Assembly: GCA_905213265.1 (NCBI GenBank)
Contig: CAJMHR010000015.1
Coordinates: forward strand, 1-45,817
Origin: an uncultured Collinsella sp.
GTDB lineage: Bacteria; Actinomycetota; Coriobacteriia; Coriobacteriales; Coriobacteriaceae
Length of the DNA: 45,817 nt
Direction: 5' to 3'
Shown piece after piece: positions 7,001 to 14,444 of the stretch; position 1 is the stretch's first letter, and each line of letters opens with the position of its first letter. A program made the translations under genes and the position numbers. Under the pieces are notes generated by a model. That model saw only the letters and a list, made by a program, of their open reading frames with translations. It searched no databases and had not been told where the DNA came from.

Positions 7001-8239
7001 ATGACAAAAGACGATAGGCAAGCGTTCGAGGTGCCCGATCGGCTCTTTGAATACGTGAGGTCGGTCGTCGACAACCGCGCGCTTGCAACGGTGCTGCTCT
7101 TTTTGCTGAGCCTGCTGCTGATTGGCATCGACAACATCGCCGGAATCTTGACGGTGCTGCTTGCCGGCTTTTTGCTGATCGATCGATTTGAGATCGCGCG
7201 CCGCTGCATGGTGATTGGCGGCGCCGCGTGGGCCATGACGTTGGCGATTGGCGCCATGGCGCTCGGCGGCATTGAAGGGCCGGTGCTGTTCGATGCCGGC
7301 TTTGTATTCAACATGCTTGGCTTTGTGCTGGCGCTTGCCGCGTGCGTGCTGTTCTTGTGTGGCCGCGCCCTGTACTACCAGGGCTACGAACAGGGCGAGC
7401 AGCATGCCGATTGTGTGCTGGCCGCTCGTATTCAAGATCGCCTGATCGATCACCCCGACACCTGGGACAACATCGACGGCGACTTCTTGGAGGTCGAGGG
7501 CGCCCTTAACCGCGTGCGTGACCGTGAGCGCAAGGTGCAGCAAGCTCTGCGTGACGAGTCGCATCGCAAGGACGATCTGGTCACGTACTTGGCACATGAC
7601 CTACGCACCCCGCTTGCCAGTGTGGTGGGCTATCTTTCGCTGCTGCAAGAGGCTCCTGAGCTGCCGGTTGAGCAACGTGCGCACTTTACGGGCGTGGCTC
7701 TCGACAAGGCGCACCGGCTCGATGCACTCATCGAAGAGTTCTTCGATATCACGCGCTTTGACTTCCACGATATCGTGCTCACGCGCGGCTATGTTGATCT
7801 GGGGTTGCTGCTGGCTCAGGTGGCTGACGAGTTCTATCCCATCCTCAACGAGCAGCATAAGGAAGCCCAAGTTGATATTCGCGAGGACCTGACGGTGCTC
7901 GTGGATGGCGACAAGATGGCTCGCGTGTTCAACAACATCATGAAAAACGCCGTCGCCTATAGCTATGAGGGCTCGACTATCACGATCGAGGCCGGGCGCC
8001 AAGACGATGGCGGCGTGCGCGTGCGCTTTATCAATCAGGGCGATCCTATCCCTGCGGCTAAGCTCAAGGTGATCTTTGAGAAGTTCTATCGCCTGGATGC
8101 GGCGCGTGCGACCAATCGCGGTGGTGCCGGTCTGGGCCTTGCTATTGCCAAGGAGATCATCGCGGCACACGGCGGTACCGTTGCATGTGAATCGACGCCC
8201 GAACACACGATATTCACCATCGAGCTGCCCGCCGCATAG
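7001..8239 (+). CDS. VanS-like sensor histidine kinase
   Basis: A 412-residue membrane kinase. It has hydrophobic segments around residues 25-60 and 70-125 with only short loops between, so little of it is exposed outside the cell. The dimerization box is YLAHDLRTPLASVVGYLSLL (phospho-His about 207), then an N box (NNIMKNAVAYS), a G1-like box (FINQGDPIP), an F box (FEKFYRLD) and a G2 box (GGAGLGLAIAKEI). The box around the histidine is typical of VanS. Start ATG 7001 follows GAGGATC. It should phosphorylate the regulator encoded just upstream. No vanH, vanA or vanX genes are nearby, so this is probably a housekeeping wall-stress pair rather than glycopeptide resistance. Confidence 0.9.
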   Translation: MTKDDRQAFEVPDRLFEYVRSVVDNRALATVLLFLLSLLLIGIDNIAGILTVLLAGFLLIDRFEIARRCMVIGGAAWAMTLAIGAMALGGIEGPVLFDAGFVFNMLGFVLALAACVLFLCGRALYYQGYEQGEQHADCVLAARIQDRLIDHPDTWDNIDGDFLEVEGALNRVRDRERKVQQALRDESHRKDDLVTYLAHDLRTPLASVVGYLSLLQEAPELPVEQRAHFTGVALDKAHRLDALIEEFFDITRFDFHDIVLTRGYVDLGLLLAQVADEFYPILNEQHKEAQVDIREDLTVLVDGDKMARVFNNIMKNAVAYSYEGSTITIEAGRQDDGGVRVRFINQGDPIPAAKLKVIFEKFYRLDAARATNRGGAGLGLAIAKEIIAAHGGTVACESTPEHTIFTIELPAA

Positions 8240-8260
8240 CCAGCGTGCCCTTACAAACAC

Positions 8261-8287
8261 TTGACAATGCGCTCACGTGCATATGAG
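8261..8287 (+). promoter_or_regulatory. Possible promoter before pstB
   Basis: Perfect -35 TTGACA at 8261-8266; the nearest -10 (TATGAG, 8282-8287) is poor and at 15 bp. Two ATCGAT palindromes follow in 8300-8326 and may be regulator contacts. Confidence 0.35.
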
Positions 8288-8342
8288 CCGCGATTTCTAC
8301 TATCGATACTGCTGAATTGATATCGATGTGGAGGTATGCGGT

Positions 8343-9218
8343 ATGACGGCTGCTGCGGCTGTGGAGCCCACGGAGCTTGAAGAACTCATGAAAGCGCAGG
8401 CCGAGGCCGCGCACGAGCGCGAGGTTGGGGATGCGACTCGCCCCACGGCAGAGGATCTTGCCGCCTCGCCGACGCGCATCGATGTCGAGGGCCTCGACCT
8501 GTTCTATGGCGACCATCATGCGCTCAAGGACGTGAATATCAAGATCCGCGACAAGCAGATCACCTCGTTCATCGGGCCTTCGGGCTGCGGAAAGTCCACG
8601 TTGCTGCGCTGCTTTAACCGCATGAACGACGGCATCAAGGATTGCCGCATCGAGGGCAAGATTGCGCTCGATGGTCAAGATATCCTGGGCGACTACGACA
8701 TCTGCCGCTTGCGCCAGCGCGTGGGCATGGTGTTCCAGCGCCCCAACCCGTTTCCCATGAGCATCTACGACAACGTCGCCTACGGTCCTCGCGGCATGGG
8801 AGTGCGCGACCGCGTCGTGCTCGACGAGCTGGTCGAAGACTCCCTGCGACGCGCCGCTCTGTGGGACGAGGTCAAGGACAAGCTCAAAGAATCGGGTCTG
8901 GGTCTTTCGGGCGGCCAGAAGCAGCGTCTGTGCATCGCCCGTGCGCTGGCCGTGCAGCCCGACATTCTGCTGATGGACGAACCGACCTCGGCGCTCGACC
9001 CCGTATCGACGCTGGTGGTGGAGCAGCTGGCCTGCGAGCTCAGGGAGACCTGCACGCTGGTGGTCGTTACGCACAACATGCAGCAGGCTGCGCGCATCTC
9101 CGACTCGGTCGCGTTCTTTTTGCTGGGCGAGCTGGTGGAGCATGCGCCCACTGCCCAGCTCTTCAAAAACCCGATCGATCCGCGCACGGCGGATTATTTG
9201 ACGGGCCGTTTTGGCTGA
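8343..9218 (+). CDS. pstB: Phosphate ABC transporter ATP-binding protein
   Basis: The ATPase that powers the PstSCAB phosphate importer. Walker A GPSGCGKST near residue 80, a long Q-loop region MVFQRPNPFPMSIYDNVAYG diagnostic of PstB, signature LSGGQKQR, Walker B ILLMDEPTSALDP, H-loop VVTHNMQQAARISD. ATG 8343 is preceded by GGAGG at 8 bp; a GTG at 8328 is a weaker choice. The first ~40 residues, rich in Ala and Glu, are an extension not usual for PstB. The substrate-binding and permease genes pstS, pstC and pstA are not adjacent; PhoB/PhoR-like genes follow instead. Confidence 0.93.
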   Translation: MTAAAAVEPTELEELMKAQAEAAHEREVGDATRPTAEDLAASPTRIDVEGLDLFYGDHHALKDVNIKIRDKQITSFIGPSGCGKSTLLRCFNRMNDGIKDCRIEGKIALDGQDILGDYDICRLRQRVGMVFQRPNPFPMSIYDNVAYGPRGMGVRDRVVLDELVEDSLRRAALWDEVKDKLKESGLGLSGGQKQRLCIARALAVQPDILLMDEPTSALDPVSTLVVEQLACELRETCTLVVVTHNMQQAARISDSVAFFLLGELVEHAPTAQLFKNPIDPRTADYLTGRFG

Positions 9219-9282
9219 TACCATCTAGTACAGGCACCTTTAGGGTTAAGATGCGGTCATGTCGGCCGCAAAGGGGTTCAAC

Positions 9283-10011
9283 ATGATCTATTACGTCGAG
9301 GACGATGACAACATCAGGGATCTGACGGTCTATGCGCTGCGCAAGCAGGGAATCGAGGCCGAGGGCTTTTCGTGCGACGGCGAGTTTAAGGCCGCCGTGG
9401 CGCGACGGGTGCCCGATGCTGTGCTGCTCGATATCATGCTGCCCGATACCGATGGTTTGGCGATTATGCGCCGCCTCCGCGCCGACCGCCTGACGGCGAC
9501 GGTGCCCATCATGATGCTTACCGCCAAGGACACCGAGCTCGACAAGGTGATGGCGCTCGATGGCGGTGCCGACGATTACCTGACTAAACCCTTCTCGCTC
9601 ATGGAGCTTGCGAGCCGCTGCCGCGCACTGCTGCGTCGCGGCGGAATGGTCAAGCAGGCGAGCGATGTGCTCAGCGTGGGCGACATCGTGCTTTCGCCCA
9701 GCCATCGCGAGGTGACCGTTGCCGGCGAGCCGCTTAAGCTCACCCTGCGCGAGTTCGACCTGCTCGAGTACCTCATGCGCAAGCCCGGCGTGGTCTTTAC
9801 CCGCGAGTCGTTGCTGCAGAGCGTGTGGGGCTGGGACTTCGACGGCGGTTCGCGCACTGTTGACGTGCACGTGCAGACGCTTCGCCAAAAACTGGGCGAG
9901 CATGCCGGCGCCATCGAGACCGTGCGCGGCGTGGGCTACCGCTTGGCCGAGCCTTCTGCCGGTGATGGTGCCGAAGGTGACGACACCGCGGCCACCGCAT
10001 CGGAGGAGTAA
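9283..10011 (+). CDS. PhoB-like response regulator
   Basis: A 242-residue OmpR/PhoB-type regulator. Receiver: YYVEDDDN acidic pocket, phospho-Asp in AVLLDIMLPDTDG, MLTAKD, and GGADDYLTKPF. Winged helix at about 125-225 ending ETVRGVGYRLAEP, then an acidic Ala/Glu-rich tail. I prefer ATG 9283, which has AAAGGGG seven bases ahead, to ATG 9259. Placement between pstB and a PhoR-type kinase suggests control of phosphate uptake. Confidence 0.9.
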   Translation: MIYYVEDDDNIRDLTVYALRKQGIEAEGFSCDGEFKAAVARRVPDAVLLDIMLPDTDGLAIMRRLRADRLTATVPIMMLTAKDTELDKVMALDGGADDYLTKPFSLMELASRCRALLRRGGMVKQASDVLSVGDIVLSPSHREVTVAGEPLKLTLREFDLLEYLMRKPGVVFTRESLLQSVWGWDFDGGSRTVDVHVQTLRQKLGEHAGAIETVRGVGYRLAEPSAGDGAEGDDTAATASEE

Positions 10012-10014
10012 CCC

Positions 10015-11439
10015 GTGGTCTTCGCCCCCCAGGGAAAACATACGCTGTCGCACCGCGTTTTTGTGACGATCTTTGTCTGCGCCATGGCGGTTATCGTGGC
10101 GTTTACGGTGCTGGGTGCGTTCTTTGTGCAAAACACCTTGGCGGATGCCACGAGTGCCAATCTGGCGCAGGAAACCGAGCTCATTGCTGCCGCACTCGAC
10201 GAGCAGCAGGAGCCCATCCCGTTCTTGCGTAGCCTCGATCGCGAGGACTTGCGCATCACGCTGATTAACAAGGATGGATCGGTTGCCTACGACAACGAGG
10301 CGTCGCCTTCCACACTGCCCAACCATGGCGATCGCCCCGAGGTCATCGAGGCCTTTGAGAGTGGTTTGGGTTCCGCGGAGCGCGCAAGCTCTACGCTCGA
10401 CGAGATTATGCTGTATCGCGCCGTCGCCCTTGATAACGGCCAGGTTGTCCGCTTGGCGCAGGCCCAGCCTGGCGTTGCGGCGATTTTGCTGTCGATGGTG
10501 GCGCCGATGCTGCTTATCGCAGCAGCGGGTGCGGTACTCTCGTTTTTTATGGCGCGCCGCGAGTCCCGTGCCATCATCGCGCCGTTGCAAGAGGTGGATT
10601 TGGACCACCCGCGCCGTAGCTATGAGCACGCCTATGCCGAGATGGTCCCCATGCTTGAGCGTATCGAGTCGCAGCGCCAGGAACTCAAGCGCCAAATGGC
10701 GGTGCTAGCGGACAACGACCGTATGCGCCGCGAGTTCACGGCGAATATCACCCATGAGCTCAAGACGCCGCTTACGGCGATTTCGGGCTATGCCGAGCTC
10801 ATTGCAAACGGCATGGTCGAGGGCGAGGACGACCTGCGCAACTTTGGCGGTCGCATCTATCGTGAGGCGGGCCGCTTGGCAGCGCTTGTCAACGATATCC
10901 TTACGCTGTCTAACTTGGACGAGGCTGAGCGTGCAACTGAGGGCGAGGCGGTGCCCATTGGGTCCTCGGAGCCTATTGAGCTCTCGCGTGCCATCTACGC
11001 GGTTGAGCAGCGTCTTGAACAGGTCGCCCGTCAGGCGAATGTGACGATAAGTCATGAGACCAAGCCTGTGGTCGTCGAAGGCGTGTCGCGCTTGATCGAC
11101 GAGCTCATCTATAATCTGGCAAGCAACGCCATCCGCTACAATCGACCCGGCGGTACGGTTACGCTGCAGTGCGGCACCAACGACGAAGGCCATCCGTTCC
11201 TCGCGGTCGCCGACACGGGAATCGGTATCGCGCCTGAAGAACAGGGCAAGGTATTTGAGCGGTTCTATCGCGTGGACAAGAGTAGGTCCAAGGCACGCGG
11301 CGGAACCGGCCTGGGGCTTGCCATTGTCAAGCATGCGGCCCTGTATCATCACGCCACGCTCGATTTGTCGAGCGAGTTGGGCGTGGGAACCACCATTACG
11401 GTGATGTTTCCCATACAGCAGGACGAGCCATTCGCATAG
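10015..11439 (+). CDS. PhoR-like sensor histidine kinase
   Basis: A 474-residue kinase starting at GTG 10015 after GGAGGAG at the end of the regulator gene (4-bp gap, probable coupling). First membrane helix about 16-42, extracytoplasmic sensing segment about 43-155, second helix about 156-182, then a linker without an obvious HAMP signature. H box FTANITHELKTPLTAISGYA, N box YNLASNAIRYN, G1 VADTGIGIAPEE, F box FERFYRVDK, G2 GGTGLGLAIVKHAALYH. The expected partner is the regulator directly upstream, and the likely signal is phosphate limitation read through the Pst system. Confidence 0.9.
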   Translation: MVFAPQGKHTLSHRVFVTIFVCAMAVIVAFTVLGAFFVQNTLADATSANLAQETELIAAALDEQQEPIPFLRSLDREDLRITLINKDGSVAYDNEASPSTLPNHGDRPEVIEAFESGLGSAERASSTLDEIMLYRAVALDNGQVVRLAQAQPGVAAILLSMVAPMLLIAAAGAVLSFFMARRESRAIIAPLQEVDLDHPRRSYEHAYAEMVPMLERIESQRQELKRQMAVLADNDRMRREFTANITHELKTPLTAISGYAELIANGMVEGEDDLRNFGGRIYREAGRLAALVNDILTLSNLDEAERATEGEAVPIGSSEPIELSRAIYAVEQRLEQVARQANVTISHETKPVVVEGVSRLIDELIYNLASNAIRYNRPGGTVTLQCGTNDEGHPFLAVADTGIGIAPEEQGKVFERFYRVDKSRSKARGGTGLGLAIVKHAALYHHATLDLSSELGVGTTITVMFPIQQDEPFA

Positions 11440-11464
11440 CGATACAACATAGATATTGATGCAG

Positions 11465-11497
11465 ACGCCGCATTTGACTTTCGGGTGCGGCGTTGTT
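11465..11497 (+). terminator. Probable terminator after the PhoR-like gene
   Basis: Stem ACGCCGCA / TGCGGCGT with a 13-base loop, followed by TGTTGTG; the T tract is weak. Confidence 0.5.
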
Positions 11498-11558
11498 GTG
11501 CAATTTTACGATTGCTTCCGACATTTTTACAGGAGAGCCTGTTTCTTATGTATAGAGT

Positions 11559-11587
11559 TTGGTCTCGGCAAAAAGATGCGATAACAT
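11559..11587 (+). promoter_or_regulatory. Predicted promoter of the Wzz/BY-kinase genes
   Basis: TTGGTC (11559-11564) and TAACAT (11582-11587) are 17 bp apart, giving a leader of about 40 nt before ATG 11635. Confidence 0.5.
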
Positions 11588-11634
11588 ACGGACAGTTTTG
11601 TCAATCCGAACTGGGGAAATGAAAGGCAAGCTGC

Positions 11635-12291
11635 ATGACCCTTCTCGAACTGTTCCAGCTGCTGAAGAAGCACCTTCAGCTGGTCATCACCCTTCCGGTG
11701 GTCTGCGCGATCGCCATGGGCATCGTGTCCTTCGTTGCGATGGACAACACCTATACCGCGACGACGAGCATGTACATTCTCGCCAAGACCGACGATAGCG
11801 GTCAGATGAGCTACAACGATCTCTCGGCGAGTCAGATGCTTTCCAACGATATCGCCACGCTGCTGGATAGCGATAGCGTTAAGAGCGGCGCAGCCAATGA
11901 ACTGGGCCTCACCGATCTGGATGACTACAAGGTGTCTGTTTCCTCCGAGACCACCACGCGTGTCATTACGCTTTCGGTTACCGGCACCGATGCCAAAGAG
12001 ACGGCTAAGGTCGCAAAGGCCATGGCCAGCTCGGTGAGTACGGTCGCTCAGAACGTCGGCGCTGCCCAGAGCATCAACGTTATCGACGAGGCTAAGACCC
12101 CCGAAGCCCCCAGCGGTCCCAAGCGCATGCTGTACGTTGCCGTCGCGTTCCTCGCGGGCATCTTTATCGCAGTTGCCTATGTCGTTTTGGCAGACATGCT
12201 CAACACCCGCATCCGCGGTGCCGAAGAGGCAGAAGAGCTCCTGGGCATTCCCGTTGTTGGCCGAATTCCGGCTATGAAAGGTGGTAAATAG
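11635..12291 (+). CDS. Wzz/YveK-type polysaccharide chain-length modulator
   Basis: A 218-residue inner-membrane protein with a first helix at about 17-38, an extracytoplasmic domain (about 39-165) and a second helix at about 166-186, followed by a short cytoplasmic tail ending GIPVVGRIPAMKG. In Gram-positive capsule systems this protein sets polymer length and activates the separate BY-kinase, which is the next gene (2-bp gap). The proline-rich stretch before the second helix (AKTPEAPSGP) is typical. GAAAGG lies 8-14 bases before the ATG. Confidence 0.9.
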   Translation: MTLLELFQLLKKHLQLVITLPVVCAIAMGIVSFVAMDNTYTATTSMYILAKTDDSGQMSYNDLSASQMLSNDIATLLDSDSVKSGAANELGLTDLDDYKVSVSSETTTRVITLSVTGTDAKETAKVAKAMASSVSTVAQNVGAAQSINVIDEAKTPEAPSGPKRMLYVAVAFLAGIFIAVAYVVLADMLNTRIRGAEEAEELLGIPVVGRIPAMKGGK

Positions 12292-12293
12292 GC

Positions 12294-13031
12294 ATGGCTA
12301 AGGCAAAGAACACCGATAAGCTCGTTGTACAGAATGCCGCCAAGACCCTTCTGGCCAACATCCGCTTTGCGAGTGTGGACGACCCCATTCGCACCATCAC
12401 CGTTACCTCCTCGATTCCCAACGAGGGCAAGTCTACGGTTTCCATTAACCTTGCTCAGGCAATCGCCACGAGCGGCAAGTCCGTGCTCCTGGTCGAGGCC
12501 GATATGCGTCGCAGGTCCCTTTCCGATATGCTCGGCGTTCGTTCGCGCGGCGGACTCTATGCGGTTCTTTCCGAGCAGATCTCCATTGACCAGGCAATTG
12601 TCGAGACGGGTCAGAAGAACTTCTACTTCCTCGATGCCGAGCCGCATATTCCCAATCCTGCCGACATCATCGTCTCTCACCGCTTTGCCAAGCTGGTAAA
12701 GGCACTGTCCGCCAAGTTCCAGTACGTCATCTTTGATGCTCCCCCGGTCGGCACCTTCATCGATGCTGCCGAGATCGCAAGTCTGACCGACGGTGCGCTT
12801 TTTGTCGTGCGTGAGGATTTCACCAAGCGCGAGGAGGCGCTCAACGCCATCGGTCAGCTTAAGAAGTCCGAGAAGGTCAAGCTCATCGGTACCGTTATGA
12901 ACTACTGCGAGACCGAGACCAGCGAGTACTACTACTCCTACTACACCAAGGACGGTAAGAAGGTGAAGAAGGGCTCCGACGATCAGGGGACTTCCAAAAA
13001 GGGCATCTTCACCAACCGAGCAAACGTTTAG
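12294..13031 (+). CDS. Bacterial tyrosine kinase (CpsD/YwqD/CapB type)
   Basis: A 245-residue BY-kinase ATPase domain. Walker A SSIPNEGKSTVS (about 39-50), Walker A' LLVEADMRR, Walker B YVIFDAPPVG. The C-terminus carries a tyrosine cluster (SEYYYSYYTKDG) that is autophosphorylated in this family, then a lysine-rich tail. It works with the membrane activator encoded just upstream, and the phosphatase gene follows after 17 bp, so phosphorylation cycling of the polymerization machinery can be inferred. Confidence 0.93.
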   Translation: MAKAKNTDKLVVQNAAKTLLANIRFASVDDPIRTITVTSSIPNEGKSTVSINLAQAIATSGKSVLLVEADMRRRSLSDMLGVRSRGGLYAVLSEQISIDQAIVETGQKNFYFLDAEPHIPNPADIIVSHRFAKLVKALSAKFQYVIFDAPPVGTFIDAAEIASLTDGALFVVREDFTKREEALNAIGQLKKSEKVKLIGTVMNYCETETSEYYYSYYTKDGKKVKKGSDDQGTSKKGIFTNRANV

Positions 13032-13048
13032 TTGATTAAGGCTGACCT

Positions 13049-13699
13049 ATGCGTGACATTCATTGCCATATCTTGCCGGGTGTAGACGACGGCGCCGCCG
13101 ATCTCGATGAGAGCTTGGCGATGCTCGAGGCTGCCAAGCGGGCCGGTGTAACCAGAATCGTTTGCACTCCTCACTGCCGTGATCCCTATTTTGATTACGA
13201 CAAGATGTGGGATGCCTTTGAGCTACTGCGTGATAACGCTGACGGTTTTCCGCTCCAGATGGGCTTCGAGGTCAACCATCGAAAGCTTGTTGAGCTTGGT
13301 ATCGATGCTGCGGAGCACTTGCATTTCGATGGAACCAACGAGTTTCTGCTCGAGCTTTCGACGCATGCCGATGCGTATGCGTTTAGAGAGTACGAGAACA
13401 CGATTTACGATTTGCAGTGCCGTGGCTACCAGGTGATCATCGCTCATCCTGAGCGCTATCGTGCGGTTCAAAAGGATGTAAGCGTGGCGGAGCGTCTGGT
13501 CGATATGGGCTGCAAGCTGCAGGCTTCGGCGGACTTTATTGCCGGCGGTCGCTTTGGTCGCGAGAAAAAGCCGGCACAGCGTCTGTTTGATCAGAACCTG
13601 TACAGCTTCATCGCGAGCGATGCCCATAACGTGGGTCATTACGACTGCCTGGCGAAGGCTCGCGCGAAGTTTAGCGTGCGCGGAGCTCATTTTCGCTAA
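13049..13699 (+). CDS. PHP-type tyrosine-protein phosphatase (CpsB/YwqE type)
   Basis: A 216-residue metal-dependent phosphatase of the PHP superfamily that dephosphorylates the BY-kinase. Metal ligands are visible in DIHCHILPGVDDG (residues 3-15), CTPH near 40, EVNH near 75, IIAHPERY near 130, and SDAHN near 192. It is about 35-40 residues shorter than typical CpsB, mainly in the middle. No glycosyltransferase, flippase or polymerase gene follows. Confidence 0.92.
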   Translation: MRDIHCHILPGVDDGAADLDESLAMLEAAKRAGVTRIVCTPHCRDPYFDYDKMWDAFELLRDNADGFPLQMGFEVNHRKLVELGIDAAEHLHFDGTNEFLLELSTHADAYAFREYENTIYDLQCRGYQVIIAHPERYRAVQKDVSVAERLVDMGCKLQASADFIAGGRFGREKKPAQRLFDQNLYSFIASDAHNVGHYDCLAKARAKFSVRGAHFR

Positions 13700-13738
13700 A
13701 ATCTGTCCCTAACGTTCGCATTGAATGAAAGGGCAGCC

Positions 13739-14242
13739 ATGGATATCCAACTTAAGATGGGATGCTTTGATGACGCGGCGTTGGTGCGCCGCGTCGTTTT
13801 TATGGACGAGCAGGGCTACGAGAATGAGTTCGACGCTATCGACGAGGATCCGAACTGCATTCATGTGACGCTCTATGTAGACGGCGAGCTTGCCGGCTGC
13901 TCGCGCGTGTTTCCCGAAGAGCTTGAGCGCGCGGCTGACGCAGAGGCTCCGGTGTCGCCGGCGTGCGACTTGGACGAAGGCGTCGCGGCGGGGGAGACCT
14001 ATATTATGGGGCGTGTGGCTGTGCTGCCGAGCATGCGCCGTCGCGGTCTGGCGAGCAAGATCGTCGAGGCCAGTGATGCCGCCGCGTGTGATGCCGGTGC
14101 CAAGCTCATAAAACTGCATGCGCAGGAATACGTGCTGCCACTCTATGCCAAGGCGGGTTACGCGCAGATCGCGCCGGTAGATTACGAGGATGAAGGTCAG
14201 CCCCACGCCTGGATGGCCAAGCGGGTCGAGGGTGGCAGATAG
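13739..14242 (+). CDS. GNAT-family N-acetyltransferase
   Basis: A 167-residue acetyl-CoA-dependent transferase. Acetyl-CoA-binding motif A is MGRVAVLPSMRRRGLASKIV (about 90-109), followed by a conserved C-terminal part (LHAQEYVLPLYAKAGYAQIA) like that of ElaA/YjcF-type acetyltransferases. ATG 13739 is preceded by GAAAGGG; an upstream ATG at 13721 has no ribosome site. It follows the phosphatase gene by 39 bp and may be co-transcribed. The substrate cannot be told from sequence. Confidence 0.85.
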   Translation: MDIQLKMGCFDDAALVRRVVFMDEQGYENEFDAIDEDPNCIHVTLYVDGELAGCSRVFPEELERAADAEAPVSPACDLDEGVAAGETYIMGRVAVLPSMRRRGLASKIVEASDAAACDAGAKLIKLHAQEYVLPLYAKAGYAQIAPVDYEDEGQPHAWMAKRVEGGR

Positions 14243-14245
14243 GGA

Positions 14246-14280
14246 CGTTCCTTTTCTGCCGGCAGTTGGGGACACTCCTT
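14246..14280. repeat. GGGACGTTCC words around palindrome CTGCCGGCAG
   Basis: AGGGACGTTCCTTTT, the palindrome CTGCCGGCAG (14258-14267), then TTGGGGACACTCCTT. GGCAGA just upstream (14235-14240) is complementary to TCTGCC, so half of the palindrome also precedes the first word. The same word recurs at 16713, inverted at 16742-16756, and inverted in the hairpin at 26055. Confidence 0.5.
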
Positions 14281-14306
14281 GGCAATTGGCGCATCGGAGC
14301 GCTTAG

Positions 14307-14332
14307 ACATACAGTTTTTCGATTCCGTATGT
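14307..14332. promoter_or_regulatory. Inverted repeat in the htpG upstream region
   Basis: ACATAC (14307-14312) and GTATGT (14327-14332), 14 bp apart, upstream of a TATAAA-like -10 (about 14353). It is not a CIRCE element; it may be an operator of another regulator. Confidence 0.35.
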
Positions 14333-14389
14333 ATATATGCGCGCTAATGGGTTATAAAATCTAAGTCTGAACATAGCAGGTCTGCGATG

Positions 14390-14414
14390 CGGCTCGGGCG
14401 ACCGGGCCGTTTTT
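14390..14414 (+). terminator. Hairpin with T run in the htpG leader
   Basis: Stem CGGCTCGG / CCGGGCCG (one U.G), GNRA loop GCGA, then five T, ending 30 bp before the htpG start. If transcription starts near 14365 this is an attenuator in the 5' leader; otherwise it ends transcription from the acetyltransferase gene. Confidence 0.6.
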
Positions 14415-14444
14415 GCGGACGGGGGTAGCGCGAAAGGACTGCAC

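Noticed and set aside
6279..8239. Vancomycin resistance operon
   Set aside because: Only the regulator pair is van-like; no ligase, dehydrogenase or dipeptidase gene is present.
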